Origin: Propionispira raffinosivorans DSM 20765 | GTDB taxonomy: Bacteria; Bacillota; Negativicutes; Selenomonadales; Selenomonadaceae | Direction of reading: 5' to 3' | NCBI RefSeq assembly: GCF_000381065.1 | Contig: NZ_KB905844.1 | Location: 66,262 to 130,261 of the forward strand | Length of the DNA: 64,000 bases | In this document: positions 52,969 to 61,780 of the stretch, piece by piece | Layout: the number at the start of each line of letters is the position of its first letter | Position numbering within the stretch: the stretch's first letter is position 1 | Position numbers and translations under genes: made by a program | The notes under the pieces: generated by a model | Seen by the model: only the letters and a program-made list of their open reading frames with translations | Databases searched by the model: none | What the model was told of the DNA's origin: nothing

Positions 52969-53118
52969 TTATATATAATGTATTAAATAAATGATATCTA
53001 GCCTATTAGTCTGTCGGGAATTTGGTACAGGGCATCGTTTGATTCCTCCGTAACGCCACTCAAGCCTATACCAAATTCCTGACGATTGCCATATAAAATA
53101 TTTAATGTAACTTATGAT
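52969..53118 (+). repeat. Dispersed palindromic repeat, full-length copy
   Basis: About 150 bp, aligned end to end with the copy at 49451. Inner arms AATTTGGTACAGG (53019-53031) and CCTATACCAAATT (53065-53077) pair with a single mismatch; against the other copy two G-C pairs are replaced by two T-A pairs. The loop keeps CATCGTTTG, TTCCT, CGTAA and GCCAC. The right part has TGACGATTGCCATATAAAAT. It fills the gap between the FlhB-C-like gene and yraN. Confidence 0.85.
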
Positions 53119-53161
53119 AGTTTGATTTTTTTATTAAATTGCTTGAAATGGAAGCGCTTTT

Positions 53162-53524
53162 ATGGATAATAAATGTTTGGGGGCACTTGGAGAAGCGATT
53201 GCAGCAACCTATTTACATAGAAATGGGTATTCTGTTTTAGTGAAAAATTTTAAAGTTAAAATTGGTGAAATTGATCTTATTGTAAAAGACAAAGACGTTC
53301 TTGTTTTTGTTGAAGTAAAAACAAGGCGCAGCTTGAAATTTGGTAATGCAGCGGAAGCTGTCAATTATTATAAGCAGAGAAAAATCATTAAAGTGGCGCA
53401 GTGGTATTTGCAGCAAGAAAATATGTTGGATCAACCTTGTCGATTTGATGTGGTTGAAGTTTATTATGAAAATACAGAAAATTATCGGGTGCATCAGATA
53501 AAAAATGCATTTGAAGTGTGTTGA
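53162..53524 (+). CDS. YraN/UPF0102 family endonuclease-like protein
   Basis: 120 residues with the Holliday-junction-resolvase-like fold motif KVKIGEIDLIVKDKDVLVFVEVKTRR, cut here to its core GEIDLI and FVEVKTR (the D and ExK residues typical of PD-(D/E)XK nucleases). Function is not established. It starts LGALGEAIAATYL, matching UPF0102. It is a regular follower of rnhB in Firmicutes, here separated by two genes and a repeat. Confidence 0.88.
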   Translation: MDNKCLGALGEAIAATYLHRNGYSVLVKNFKVKIGEIDLIVKDKDVLVFVEVKTRRSLKFGNAAEAVNYYKQRKIIKVAQWYLQQENMLDQPCRFDVVEVYYENTENYRVHQIKNAFEVC

Positions 53525-53548
53525 AACAGAAAGTGAGCGAGGTCTAAA

Positions 53549-54109
53549 ATGCGTGTTATTGTTGGTATAACGGGAGCAAGCGGCTCTATTTATGGAGTTA
53601 GACTCATTGAAGTGTTAAAAGAAAAAAACTGCGAAGTGCATGCTGTTGTGACAAAAAGCGGCTTGCAAGTCATGGAATATGAATGCGGTATTTCTAAGGT
53701 GGATTTTGCGAAAAAAGTAGATGCATTACATGAAGTCGATAATATTGGTGCATCAATCGCCAGTGGATCTTTTAAAAATGATGCGATGGTTATTGTTCCT
53801 TGCTCAATGAAGACGTTGGGAAGTATTGCACATGGTATAGCGGATAATTTATTGACTCGAGCGGCAGATGTTACGTTAAAAGAAAGCCGCCCGCTGATTA
53901 TTGTGCCCCGCGAAACCCCTGTTAATGCGATTCATTTGGAGAATATGTTGAAATTGTCACGTTTAGGCGTTCGGATTATTCCAGCTTGTCCGGGATTTTA
54001 TCATCGTCCGCAGACCCTTGAGGATATTATTGATATGCTAGTAGGAAAAATTTGTGATTCTATGGGAATAGAACATACACTTTTTGAACGATGGACAGGA
54101 GCAAAATAA
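53549..54109 (+). CDS. ubiX: UbiX family flavin prenyltransferase
   Basis: Makes prenylated FMN, the cofactor of UbiD-type decarboxylases. The 186 residues have GITGASGSIYGVRL at the start, GSFKNDAMVIVPCSMKTLG, and RPLIIVPRETPVNAIHLENML, all typical. No ubiD gene is in the window, so the partner decarboxylase must lie elsewhere. It follows yraN by 24 nt. The 120 bp after it hold a probable promoter for aroE. Confidence 0.9.
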   Translation: MRVIVGITGASGSIYGVRLIEVLKEKNCEVHAVVTKSGLQVMEYECGISKVDFAKKVDALHEVDNIGASIASGSFKNDAMVIVPCSMKTLGSIAHGIADNLLTRAADVTLKESRPLIIVPRETPVNAIHLENMLKLSRLGVRIIPACPGFYHRPQTLEDIIDMLVGKICDSMGIEHTLFERWTGAK

Positions 54110-54140
54110 AGATAAAAAATGTGCTTATTTCGTGCAGGAA

Positions 54141-54170
54141 TTGAAAATTGTGCAGCGAAGTTTTTATTAT
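54141..54170 (+). promoter_or_regulatory. Possible promoter of aroE
   Basis: TTGAAA (54141-54146), 18 bp, TATTAT (54165-54170), 60 bp before the aroE start. Confidence 0.4.
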
Positions 54171-54229
54171 TATAGGACAATTAAAAAAATATGTAGTTCA
54201 CATAGGTAAATGTATCTAAAAAGGTAAGG

Positions 54230-55090
54230 ATGATGAATTTGTTATATACAGGTAAGACAAAAAATTTGGGACTCATTGGTTGTCCAGTAGAACATTCCCT
54301 TTCCCCGGTCATGCAAAATGCAGCATTATTGAAGGCTGGACTGGATTATGCTTATATTGCTATGCCCGTGCAGCCAGAATGTTTACCAAATGCAGTTGCG
54401 GGAATTGTTGCGTTAGGGTTTCGCGGCTTTAATGTTACGATTCCTCATAAAGTCAAAATTATGTCGCTTTTGGATACAATCGATGAAAATGCCAGAATGA
54501 TTGGTGCTGTCAATACTGTGGTGATTGAGCAGGGGAAATTAGCTGGGTATAATACAGATTCCATCGGATTTATTGTTGCATTAGAAAAACAAAATTTTGT
54601 GATTGAGCATAAAAAAGCTGCTCTTTTGGGTGCTGGTGGTGCAGCTCGGGCCATTATTTGGGGTTTGATTTCCAATAAAATTCAGCAAATTGTCATTGGT
54701 GTTCGCAATATCGAAAAAGTAAAACCTCTAGTTGAAGAATTTAAGAAATTTATCGATATTGAATTATTCCACTGGGAAGATCCGGTGTTTCAGAAAAAAT
54801 TAGATTCAGTTGATTTATTGATTAATACGACGCCTTTGGGTATGCATCCTAAAATAGATGAAAGTCCGACCGTCAATTGGCAGTATATAAAAAATGATAC
54901 ATTTGTTTATGACATTATTTATACGCCTCAGGAAACCAAGTTTTTAGCTGCGGCTAAAAAACACGGCAATCCGACGCTAAATGGTGAACAGATGTTAGTA
55001 GAACAAGGAGCCGCCGCATTTGAATTATGGACGAAACAAAGACCTGATACACAGATTATGACCGAACAATTACAAAAAGCCCTCGGTTAA
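54230..55090 (+). CDS. aroE: Shikimate dehydrogenase
   Basis: NADPH-dependent reduction of 3-dehydroshikimate. The 286-residue protein has the substrate-binding GCPVEHSLSPVMQN, the catalytic lysine in NVTIPHKV, the cofactor loop LGAGGAARAI and NTTPLGMHP. Two ATGs (54230 and 54233) are possible with AAGG upstream. A remnant of the palindromic repeat starts right after its stop codon. Confidence 0.95.
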   Translation: MMNLLYTGKTKNLGLIGCPVEHSLSPVMQNAALLKAGLDYAYIAMPVQPECLPNAVAGIVALGFRGFNVTIPHKVKIMSLLDTIDENARMIGAVNTVVIEQGKLAGYNTDSIGFIVALEKQNFVIEHKKAALLGAGGAARAIIWGLISNKIQQIVIGVRNIEKVKPLVEEFKKFIDIELFHWEDPVFQKKLDSVDLLINTTPLGMHPKIDESPTVNWQYIKNDTFVYDIIYTPQETKFLAAAKKHGNPTLNGEQMLVEQGAAAFELWTKQRPDTQIMTEQLQKALG

Positions 55091-55131
55091 ATCCTGGCAG
55101 ACTAATAGGCTAAATGTAACTTATATATATG
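55091..55131 (-). repeat. Dispersed palindromic repeat, left-end remnant (reverse orientation)
   Basis: GGCAGACTAATAGGCT is the reverse complement of the AGCCTATTAGTCTG region of the copy at 52969 (one mismatch in the flank), followed by AAATGTAACTTATATATAT, which resembles the terminal arm. The centre and other end are absent. It lies between aroE and the pilus cluster. Confidence 0.7.
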
Positions 55132-55170
55132 TTTTTGTAAATTTTTATTTTGAGTAGATGGGGTGATACC

Positions 55171-56451
55171 ATGCCAACAATGCTGGAAAATCATTATACA
55201 ATGGAAATGCTCATACATAAAATGCTGCATAGCATTGAGGTGGAGACAAGTCTTTATAAGCCGCCTCAGCCAAAAGCTCCAAATGATGCGCCAGTTATTA
55301 TGCTTGTTGATAAAATTATCCAACAAGCAATTGACGTCAATGCGAGTGATATTCATATTGAACCAACAGCTGAGATAGTTCGCATACGGTTTCGTATTGA
55401 TGGACAGCTTTGCGAAACGCATGAACTGCCGATCTCAGTTCATGCGTTTTTTGTTTCGCGCCTCAAAATTATGAGCTCTTTAGATACAACAGAAACACGT
55501 ATGCCGCAAGATGGTCGCATACATTATGAATATGCGCAGAAAAAAATTGATTTGCGGATATCAACAATGCCGGTTATGTATGGTGAAAAAGTGGTAATTC
55601 GTATTTTAGATAAATCGGCATCCTTGCTGCAGACGAGTGAATTGGGATTTTCACCCGCAAATTTTAAGCTTTTTACAGATCTTTGCCACCGTTCATATGG
55701 GATGATATTAAATACCGGTCCAGTTAACTCAGGTAAAACTACAACTTTATATGCAGCCTTAAACGCAATCAATACACCTAGTAAAAATATCATTACCATA
55801 GAAGATCCAGTGGAGTATTGTTTGGATGGAATTAGCCAGATTCAGGTGAATCCTAAAAAGGGTCTCAGCTTTTCGGTTGGCCTGCGGTCAATTTTGCGGC
55901 AAGACCCGAACATCATCATGGTTGGTGAAATTCGTGATAACGAAACAGCTGAAATTGCTGTGCGAGCTGCTTTGACAGGACATCTTGTCTTTAGTACGCT
56001 GCATACGAATAATGCGATTGGGGCGATTGTCCGTTTGTTTGATATGGGAATTGAACCTTTTTTAATTGCATCCTCTCTTTTAGGTGTTTTGGCCCAGCGT
56101 TTAGTTCGTAAAATTTGCCCACTTTGCAAAGAGGCCTACATTGTAAAAGAAAATTCTCCGGAACGTAAATATTTAGAAGATTTCTATCAAGCGGGGACCG
56201 TCCTTTACCGTGGCAGAGGGTGTGGGGCTTGTGGTGGAACGGGTTATAAAGGTCGTATGGCTATTCAGGAAGTTTTGGTGATGAATGATGCAGTTCGCGC
56301 GTCTTTTCAAAATGGAATATCGATTTCTCTCATAAAACATAGTGTTTCTCAAGCAAATATGGTGCCGATTTATCAAGATGGCATTCAAAAAGCATTAGCA
56401 GGTGATACATCCTTAGCAGAGGTTGTGAGAGTTACATATGGAAATTTGTAA
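55171..56451 (+). CDS. pilB: Type IV pilus assembly ATPase PilB (GspE family)
   Basis: Hexameric motor that drives pilin assembly. The 426-residue protein keeps the central N-terminal and ATPase domains but lacks the long MshEN-type N-terminal domain of proteobacterial PilB (about 560 residues). Walker A is GPVNSGKTT at 183-191, the Asp/His boxes include HTNNAIGA, Walker B MVGEIRDNE. The zinc-binding cysteines CPLC and CGAC near the C-terminus mark the assembly ATPase rather than PilT. The ATG at 55171 with GGGGTG upstream is preferred to an in-frame TTG at 55150. Confidence 0.9.
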   Translation: MPTMLENHYTMEMLIHKMLHSIEVETSLYKPPQPKAPNDAPVIMLVDKIIQQAIDVNASDIHIEPTAEIVRIRFRIDGQLCETHELPISVHAFFVSRLKIMSSLDTTETRMPQDGRIHYEYAQKKIDLRISTMPVMYGEKVVIRILDKSASLLQTSELGFSPANFKLFTDLCHRSYGMILNTGPVNSGKTTTLYAALNAINTPSKNIITIEDPVEYCLDGISQIQVNPKKGLSFSVGLRSILRQDPNIIMVGEIRDNETAEIAVRAALTGHLVFSTLHTNNAIGAIVRLFDMGIEPFLIASSLLGVLAQRLVRKICPLCKEAYIVKENSPERKYLEDFYQAGTVLYRGRGCGACGGTGYKGRMAIQEVLVMNDAVRASFQNGISISLIKHSVSQANMVPIYQDGIQKALAGDTSLAEVVRVTYGNL

Positions 56452-57508
56452 AAAAGCATTTAAATTAGCAGAAAATTTTGTTTATACTATATTAAAGGAA
56501 GGTGTTGAACAAAAAGCATCGGATATTCATTTGACAGTGGGGGCACCGCCCGCTTTTCGTAAAAATGGTCGTTTATATTTCCAAAAACAACAAGCGTTAG
56601 AAAAAACAGAGTTAGACGCTATTTTTTGTTTTATGACAAATCCGGACCAGCAAATAAAATTAGACCAAAAAGCAGAATTGGATTTTATCTATGAGTTTCC
56701 CCAAGTGGGGCGTTTCCGGGTTCATGCTTTTCGACAGCGAAGCTGTATTGCAATGGCGATACGCATTGTCGAAAAGACGATCCGCAGCTTGGCGATGCTG
56801 AATCAAACAAGTATTTTACAGAATATGTTGCTCAAAAAACATGGTCTTATTTTATTGACAGGGAGCACTGGATCAGGAAAATCGACGACTTTAGCCGCAA
56901 TGGTGGATTGGCTGAATCAAACCCAAGCCTACCATATCGTTACATTAGAAGATCCTATTGAATATATTTATCCGCATCAAAAAAGTTTGGTGAATCAGCG
57001 AGAATACGGGCTGGATTTTTTTTCCTTTCATGAAGCACTGCGAGCTGCTTTACGTGAAGACCCCGACGTGATTATGGTGGGTGAACTGCGCGATGCGGAG
57101 ACCATGCTCACGGCGATTACAGCCGCAGAAACAGGACATCTTGTTTTAGGAACTTTACATACATTTGACACCATCGAGGCAATCAATCGTATTATTAGTA
57201 TGTTTCCAGCTCACCAACAAGGTCAGATCCGTATGCAGATGGCAATGACTTTGCAAGGAATTATTGCGCAGCAGCTTATTTTACGTAAAGATGGAAAGGG
57301 GAGGGTATGTGCCATGGAAATTCTGGTTGTTACCGCAGCTATTCGTAATTTGATTCGCGAGGGAAAAATACAGCAGATTTTTTCACAATTGCAAACGGGT
57401 AGAAAATTTGGGATGAATACGATGGCTATGGCATTGCAAGAATTGTTGGAAAAAGATATCATCACGCAAGAGGTGGCTGCTTCATGTCAACGAGGTGATG
57501 CATTTTGA
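56438..57508 (+). CDS. pilT: Type IV pilus retraction ATPase PilT
   Basis: 356 residues, the usual PilT length. Walker A GSTGSGKST begins at 142, Walker B is VIMVGELRDAE, and the AIRNLIREGK motif near the C-terminus, required for retraction in studied PilT proteins, is present as TAAIRNLIREGKIQQI. It overlaps pilB by 14 nt. Presence of PilT predicts retractable pili and possibly twitching or DNA uptake. Confidence 0.92.
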   Translation: MEICKKAFKLAENFVYTILKEGVEQKASDIHLTVGAPPAFRKNGRLYFQKQQALEKTELDAIFCFMTNPDQQIKLDQKAELDFIYEFPQVGRFRVHAFRQRSCIAMAIRIVEKTIRSLAMLNQTSILQNMLLKKHGLILLTGSTGSGKSTTLAAMVDWLNQTQAYHIVTLEDPIEYIYPHQKSLVNQREYGLDFFSFHEALRAALREDPDVIMVGELRDAETMLTAITAAETGHLVLGTLHTFDTIEAINRIISMFPAHQQGQIRMQMAMTLQGIIAQQLILRKDGKGRVCAMEILVVTAAIRNLIREGKIQQIFSQLQTGRKFGMNTMAMALQELLEKDIITQEVAASCQRGDAF

Positions 57509-57520
57509 ACGGGGGTGATT

Positions 57521-58729
57521 TTGCTGGATCGCTATGGGTATGAAATACGGAATATAGCAGGAAGTGTAATGGTAGGTGAAATTCGAGCCGAATCAAAGCA
57601 GGAGGCGGTGCATTTAATTAGGGAAGATGGCTATTACATTACGAAAATCAAAAAAATTACAACAATTAAAAACATAGTTGCTATGGGAAATGGCGTTAAA
57701 GACAAAGAAATCGTTCTTTTATGCCGACAATTGGCCATTATGGTGACAGCTGGTATTCCATTAGCTGATAGTCTGGGAATTCTGATGAATCAGACCGGGA
57801 CCGGGACATTAAGAGATATTTTGCGTGTGATTTATATGCAGTTGCAAGAAGGACAAACGTTGTCGAATGCATTAGCTTCGTATGCATCGGTTTTTCCATC
57901 GGTTATGGTTTATATGATTGCTGCGGGAGAGCGTGGCGGAGTTTTGGATATAGTACTGAATCGTTTGTCTGTTTATTTGGAAAAAGATTATCAAATGAGT
58001 GAAAAATTGAAATCAGCGATGTTATATCCATTGTTACTTATGTCATTGTCTACCATTGTATTGGTTTTTATTTTAGTATTTATTATGCCGCTTTTTGTGA
58101 CACTATTTGATAATGCAAACGTACAGCTTCCTCTCGTAACGCGTCTTTTATTAGCAGGAAGTTATTTTATGGTGAATTATGGTTGGACACTTATCTTATG
58201 TTTTAGTCTAGTCGGCGTAATAGGGTATTTGGTTTATCAAAGACCGTCCTGTCGGGAGCGTCTAGATCAAATTTTGTTAAAAATACCGTTTCTAGGTGAA
58301 TTTTTTACTAAAATGGCAATTGCGAGGTTTAGTTCAACATTAGCAGCTCTTCTTAAAGGTGGTGTTCCTATCGATAAGGCGGTGGGTATTGTAACAAAGA
58401 TTATTGGTAATTTGTATTTAACAAAAATTTTTTCAATTGCAAAAAGCGACTTACAAAAAGGTGTTTCTTTATCGAAATCTCTACAAGATCAGACTGTGTT
58501 TGAACCTATGTTTTTACAAATGCTGGTGGTAGGTGAAACGACAGGAGAATTGGATCAGATTTTGCAAAAAGCAGCCCAGTATTATGAAAATGACGTGGAT
58601 CGTATTTCTGAACGAATGGGAACTTTACTCGAACCTCTGATGATTATTATTTTAGGAATTATCATAGGCATTATTGTGTTGTCAATTGCCTGGCCAATGT
58701 TTGATTCGCTTACATATATCAACCAATAA
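57521..58729 (+). CDS. pilC: Type IV pilus inner membrane platform protein PilC (GspF family)
   Basis: 402 residues with two GspF domains (about 70-195 and 275-400) and three membrane segments (about 165-190, 210-235 and 372-395). Motifs: LCRQLAIMVTAGIPLADSL and ARFSSTLAALLKGGVPI, the matching starts of the two repeats. The start is uncertain: GTG 57515 lies inside the GGGGGTGA site, so TTG 57521 is preferred. It follows pilT by 12 nt. Confidence 0.9.
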   Translation: MLDRYGYEIRNIAGSVMVGEIRAESKQEAVHLIREDGYYITKIKKITTIKNIVAMGNGVKDKEIVLLCRQLAIMVTAGIPLADSLGILMNQTGTGTLRDILRVIYMQLQEGQTLSNALASYASVFPSVMVYMIAAGERGGVLDIVLNRLSVYLEKDYQMSEKLKSAMLYPLLLMSLSTIVLVFILVFIMPLFVTLFDNANVQLPLVTRLLLAGSYFMVNYGWTLILCFSLVGVIGYLVYQRPSCRERLDQILLKIPFLGEFFTKMAIARFSSTLAALLKGGVPIDKAVGIVTKIIGNLYLTKIFSIAKSDLQKGVSLSKSLQDQTVFEPMFLQMLVVGETTGELDQILQKAAQYYENDVDRISERMGTLLEPLMIIILGIIIGIIVLSIAWPMFDSLTYINQ

Positions 58730-58753
58730 AATTAAGCAAGGGGAGCGCTTCGC

Positions 58754-59155
58754 ATGTTTAAATATATTAAAAAGAATCAAAATGGTTTTACTTTATTAGA
58801 ATTAATGATCGTAATTGCCATCATTAGCATTTTATCGCTGATCGCCATTCCTAAATTTAATGATGCAATTGCCCAAGCGAATACAGCTCGAATACAATCT
58901 GACCTACAGACAATTGATACAGCCATTGTAATGTATCAGGCACAAAATGGTAAATATCCCAGTAATATTGATACGGATTTAAATTCTTTTATTACGGGAG
59001 CTGATACACTAAAAGCCCCTAAGGGGTTCTGTTTTGTTAAGAATGGTGGTGCGGATGGAAAAGTTAAAATTGAAAATACGGCCTATGAGTTAAATGCTGA
59101 TGGTGACCATGCTTTGTGCCAAGGTAAAATGGCAAACGAATTTGGCAATACCTAA
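58754..59155 (+). CDS. pilA: Type IV major pilin (prepilin)
   Basis: 133 residues with the class III signal MFKYIKKNQNG|FTLLELM: cleavage after Gly11 leaves Phe as first residue and Glu at +5. A hydrophobic helix of about 25 residues follows, then a small globular domain with two cysteines (in GFCFVKNG and ALCQGK), which could form the C-terminal disulfide loop. Good ribosome binding site (GGGGAG). As the only pilin with a full globular domain next to pilC, it is the likely major subunit. Confidence 0.88.
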   Translation: MFKYIKKNQNGFTLLELMIVIAIISILSLIAIPKFNDAIAQANTARIQSDLQTIDTAIVMYQAQNGKYPSNIDTDLNSFITGADTLKAPKGFCFVKNGGADGKVKIENTAYELNADGDHALCQGKMANEFGNT

Positions 59156-59207
59156 AAAACAAACAGGTGCTTGGCACGGATCAAATAAAGCGATAGGAGA
59201 TAGTTTT

Positions 59208-59954
59208 ATGGACATCTGGATTGGTATGATTGGCTTGAGCTTAGGGAGCTTTTTGAATACGTGTATTTATCGAATACCACGTCATCAGTCTATTATATGG
59301 CCTCGTTCTTATTGTACAAGTTGCGGCAGGCAAATTCGTAGCATAGATTTAGTGCCATTTTTTAGTTGGATTTTCCTTCATGGTCACTGTTATTATTGTC
59401 AAGCGCCTATCTCCTGCCGCTATGCAGTGATTGAAGTGTTAACAAGTCTTACAAGCGTGATTGTTTACAAAAATGTAAACGGAAGTGCAGCTTTTTTTGC
59501 GGGAATCTTACTAATAGGATTTTTGATTAGTATCGCTTTTATCGATTATGACTGGCATTTGATTTTTGATAAAGTTTTGCTTAGTTTTGCTTTTTGTGGA
59601 GGTGCTGTTCAAATATTTTTAGGACAGACTTCTTATCTGAATATGCTCTTAGGCTTTTTGACGGGCGGTGGCTGTTTGCTTCTTTTTATGATTTTGAGCC
59701 ATGGTGGTATGGGTGGCGGAGATGTTAAATTTGCCGCAGCACTAGGTATTTGGTTTGGCTGGCAGGATATTTTATTGATTTTATGGATCGCGTTTGTTTT
59801 AGGCGGTCTGGCGGGAATTGTACTTTTAGCAACAGGCAAAAAAACACGGAAAGACTTTGTGCCGTTCGGACCATTTTTAGCATTTGCTGCATTTTTCATT
59901 TATTTATATGGAAACATTATTCTATCTGTTTATCAGGTAATTGCTTATGGATGA
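59208..59954 (+). CDS. pilD: Prepilin peptidase PilD (A24 family)
   Basis: Cleaves and N-methylates prepilins. The 248-residue polytopic protein has the N-terminal methyltransferase part with CTSC and CYYC zinc-binding pairs, and two catalytic aspartates, one in FIDYDWHLIFD and one in GGGDVKFAAALG. The frame is open into the pilin gene, but ATG 59208 with AGGAGA upstream gives the family N-terminus. Its stop overlaps the next start. Confidence 0.93.
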   Translation: MDIWIGMIGLSLGSFLNTCIYRIPRHQSIIWPRSYCTSCGRQIRSIDLVPFFSWIFLHGHCYYCQAPISCRYAVIEVLTSLTSVIVYKNVNGSAAFFAGILLIGFLISIAFIDYDWHLIFDKVLLSFAFCGGAVQIFLGQTSYLNMLLGFLTGGGCLLLFMILSHGGMGGGDVKFAAALGIWFGWQDILLILWIAFVLGGLAGIVLLATGKKTRKDFVPFGPFLAFAAFFIYLYGNIILSVYQVIAYG

Positions 59955-60417
59955 GCAGGGAACGTCCTATATTGAGTTATTGTGTGTCTTATTGATTGTA
60001 AATATACTGGCTGCCATAATTTTACCAAAACTTACCATGATGGACAAAATCAGTTTGGATTATGAGGCAAGATATCTGGTTTCTGATTTACGTTGGATGC
60101 AGGAACAGTCGATTTATCGAATGAATGGGAATGAAAAATTCAATCGAATTGAGTTTGACACCATGCCAAAGCTAGTGATGGATCAGAATCCAGAGTCTGG
60201 TTATGTTATTTTTAAAGGTCCAAATATCGTAAAACAACATACTTTTACGAAACCAATTACAATTCCCACTAATTATGTGAATGTACGTTTTACAATTGAT
60301 GGACGTATGAATCCGCCCCGGACCATTTATTTATATGAAGGGCATGAACGGCTGGCGGTAATAATTGATGTGGCAGGACGGATTCGGATAGAAAAGCCAG
60401 GAAGTTTCTTTAAGTGA
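59947..60417 (+). CDS. Minor pilin, GspH/FimT-like
   Basis: 156 residues with a short prepilin leader MDEQG|TSYIELLCVLLIV (Glu at +5), a hydrophobic helix, then a beta-rich domain (YVNVRFTIDGRMNPPRTIYL) like GspH. The ATG at 59947 overlaps the pilD stop by 8 nt. Likely part of the tip or priming complex. Confidence 0.75.
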   Translation: MDEQGTSYIELLCVLLIVNILAAIILPKLTMMDKISLDYEARYLVSDLRWMQEQSIYRMNGNEKFNRIEFDTMPKLVMDQNPESGYVIFKGPNIVKQHTFTKPITIPTNYVNVRFTIDGRMNPPRTIYLYEGHERLAVIIDVAGRIRIEKPGSFFK

Positions 60418-60427
60418 GGTTATATTT

Positions 60428-60823
60428 ATGCATGAAAATGGATTTTTTTTAGTGGAGGTAATGGTACTATCGGCTATTGCTTTTGCGATTGCGGCATTGT
60501 TTAGTTTATATACCATTAGTGGAAAAGTAATGGAACATACAACAATTCAAATTACCGCTGGTTTCTTAGCGCAAAAGCAATTAGCGTATATTAAAGGTGA
60601 TACAGCAGTATTGCAAACGTATCAAAATGGCATAATTCCCTGGCAAGATACTGATGATCCTGTGCCTGTCAAAAAAAATGGAGTATCTTATGTTGTAAAT
60701 ACTACAGTAGCGGCTGTGCCAAATAATGAGGCATTGAAAAAAGTAGTTGTGGTGGTTTCATGGGAAGAAAATCATATAAATAAACAAGTCAGCATGGCAA
60801 CACTGGTTTCCTGCCATGGATAA
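60428..60823 (+). CDS. Minor pilin, PilV/GspI-like
   Basis: 131 residues with leader MHENG|FFLVEVMVLSAIAF (Glu at +5) and a hydrophobic helix. The globular part is short and beta-rich (VSYVVNTTVAAV, KVVVVVSWEE), matching PilV/GspI-type minor pilins in the order H-I-J-K seen in pilus and type II secretion loci. It overlaps the next gene by 8 nt. Confidence 0.72.
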   Translation: MHENGFFLVEVMVLSAIAFAIAALFSLYTISGKVMEHTTIQITAGFLAQKQLAYIKGDTAVLQTYQNGIIPWQDTDDPVPVKKNGVSYVVNTTVAAVPNNEALKKVVVVVSWEENHINKQVSMATLVSCHG

Positions 60824-61319
60824 ACTGCGACAGGTCATACATAATAAAAAGGGCGCGTCACTGGTTGAGATGTTAGTGGCTATGCCTCTGCTATGCTTTT
60901 TATTGCTTACAATTGGAACGGCGTTTCTTTTATTGATGAAATTTTATAGTAGCTATCTAGGTGATTTAGAATTACAGCAACAGATGCGATTTGCACTACT
61001 TAGTATGACGCGAGATATTGCAGCGGCAAAGATAGTTGAAATAAGCGCGGATAAACTGGAAATTACGACAGAACGTCATTTTGAGCAAGAAAAACAGATT
61101 CTTTATGAATTAAATACGGGACCCACGATCAATCGTTTAATGAAAGATAATCAACCGTTGACGGGAGAAAGTAGAGTTGCTGCTATTTCTATTACAAAAT
61201 TCAATTGCAAAAAAATCAAGCATCATATTATCAATATTGAAATCGAAGGGGTAAATGAAAATACGAATAAAAAAATTTCACTAGAAACAGCCGTTGCTAA
61301 GATGGTGGATGGATCATAA
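60816..61319 (+). CDS. Minor pilin, PilW/GspJ-like
   Basis: 167 residues, leader ending KKG|ASLVEMLVAMPLLCF (Glu at +5), a hydrophobic helix of about 25 residues, then a domain with RFALLSMTRDIAAA, the helix typical of PilW/GspJ proteins. Translation is coupled to the preceding gene through an 8-nt overlap. Confidence 0.75.
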   Translation: MDKLRQVIHNKKGASLVEMLVAMPLLCFLLLTIGTAFLLLMKFYSSYLGDLELQQQMRFALLSMTRDIAAAKIVEISADKLEITTERHFEQEKQILYELNTGPTINRLMKDNQPLTGESRVAAISITKFNCKKIKHHIINIEIEGVNENTNKKISLETAVAKMVDGS

Positions 61320-61345
61320 GTGTTTAAGAGAAGTAAGGTGAAAGG

Positions 61346-61753
61346 ATGCAAAAAGGTTTTGGCTCAATTCTGGGATTATGTATTATGGTTGTTCTTTTAC
61401 TTTTAGGAACAGGGCTCTTTCTTATTAGTCAGAATGAACAGCGCATGGCAAATGATTTTGTGGCGGGCATGCAAGCTCAAAATTTAGCGGAAGCAGGAGT
61501 GCAGGATGGTCTGTGTTTTTTAAAAAATAATTCAGACTTATTTTACCGAGCCCAAAATGGGTTACTGGATAATGATTCGATATTGAAATCGCGTACAGAC
61601 GCTTTTAGAGAAGGCACCTATGAAGTTTATATGACGAATGCGGATAACCAATTGCTAGTAATGTCTATTGGACATGTGGGCAAGATAAAAGCTCAGATTG
61701 TTGTTTATTTACAATTTAAAAATGATGAATTTGAGATTGTACGTTGTGAATAA
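61346..61753 (+). CDS. Minor pilin, PilX/GspK-like
   Basis: 135 residues with a very short leader MQKG|FGSILGLCIMVVLLLL, a hydrophobic helix and AQNLAEAGVQDGLCFL, which matches the AxxxAEAG motif of PilX-type proteins. It lacks Glu at +5, as GspK/PilX members often do. RBS AAGGTGAAAGG. It closes the run of four minor pilins. Confidence 0.75.
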   Translation: MQKGFGSILGLCIMVVLLLLGTGLFLISQNEQRMANDFVAGMQAQNLAEAGVQDGLCFLKNNSDLFYRAQNGLLDNDSILKSRTDAFREGTYEVYMTNADNQLLVMSIGHVGKIKAQIVVYLQFKNDEFEIVRCE

Positions 61754-61780
61754 TATGGTTTAATGGGGAGCTTCAGAGGA

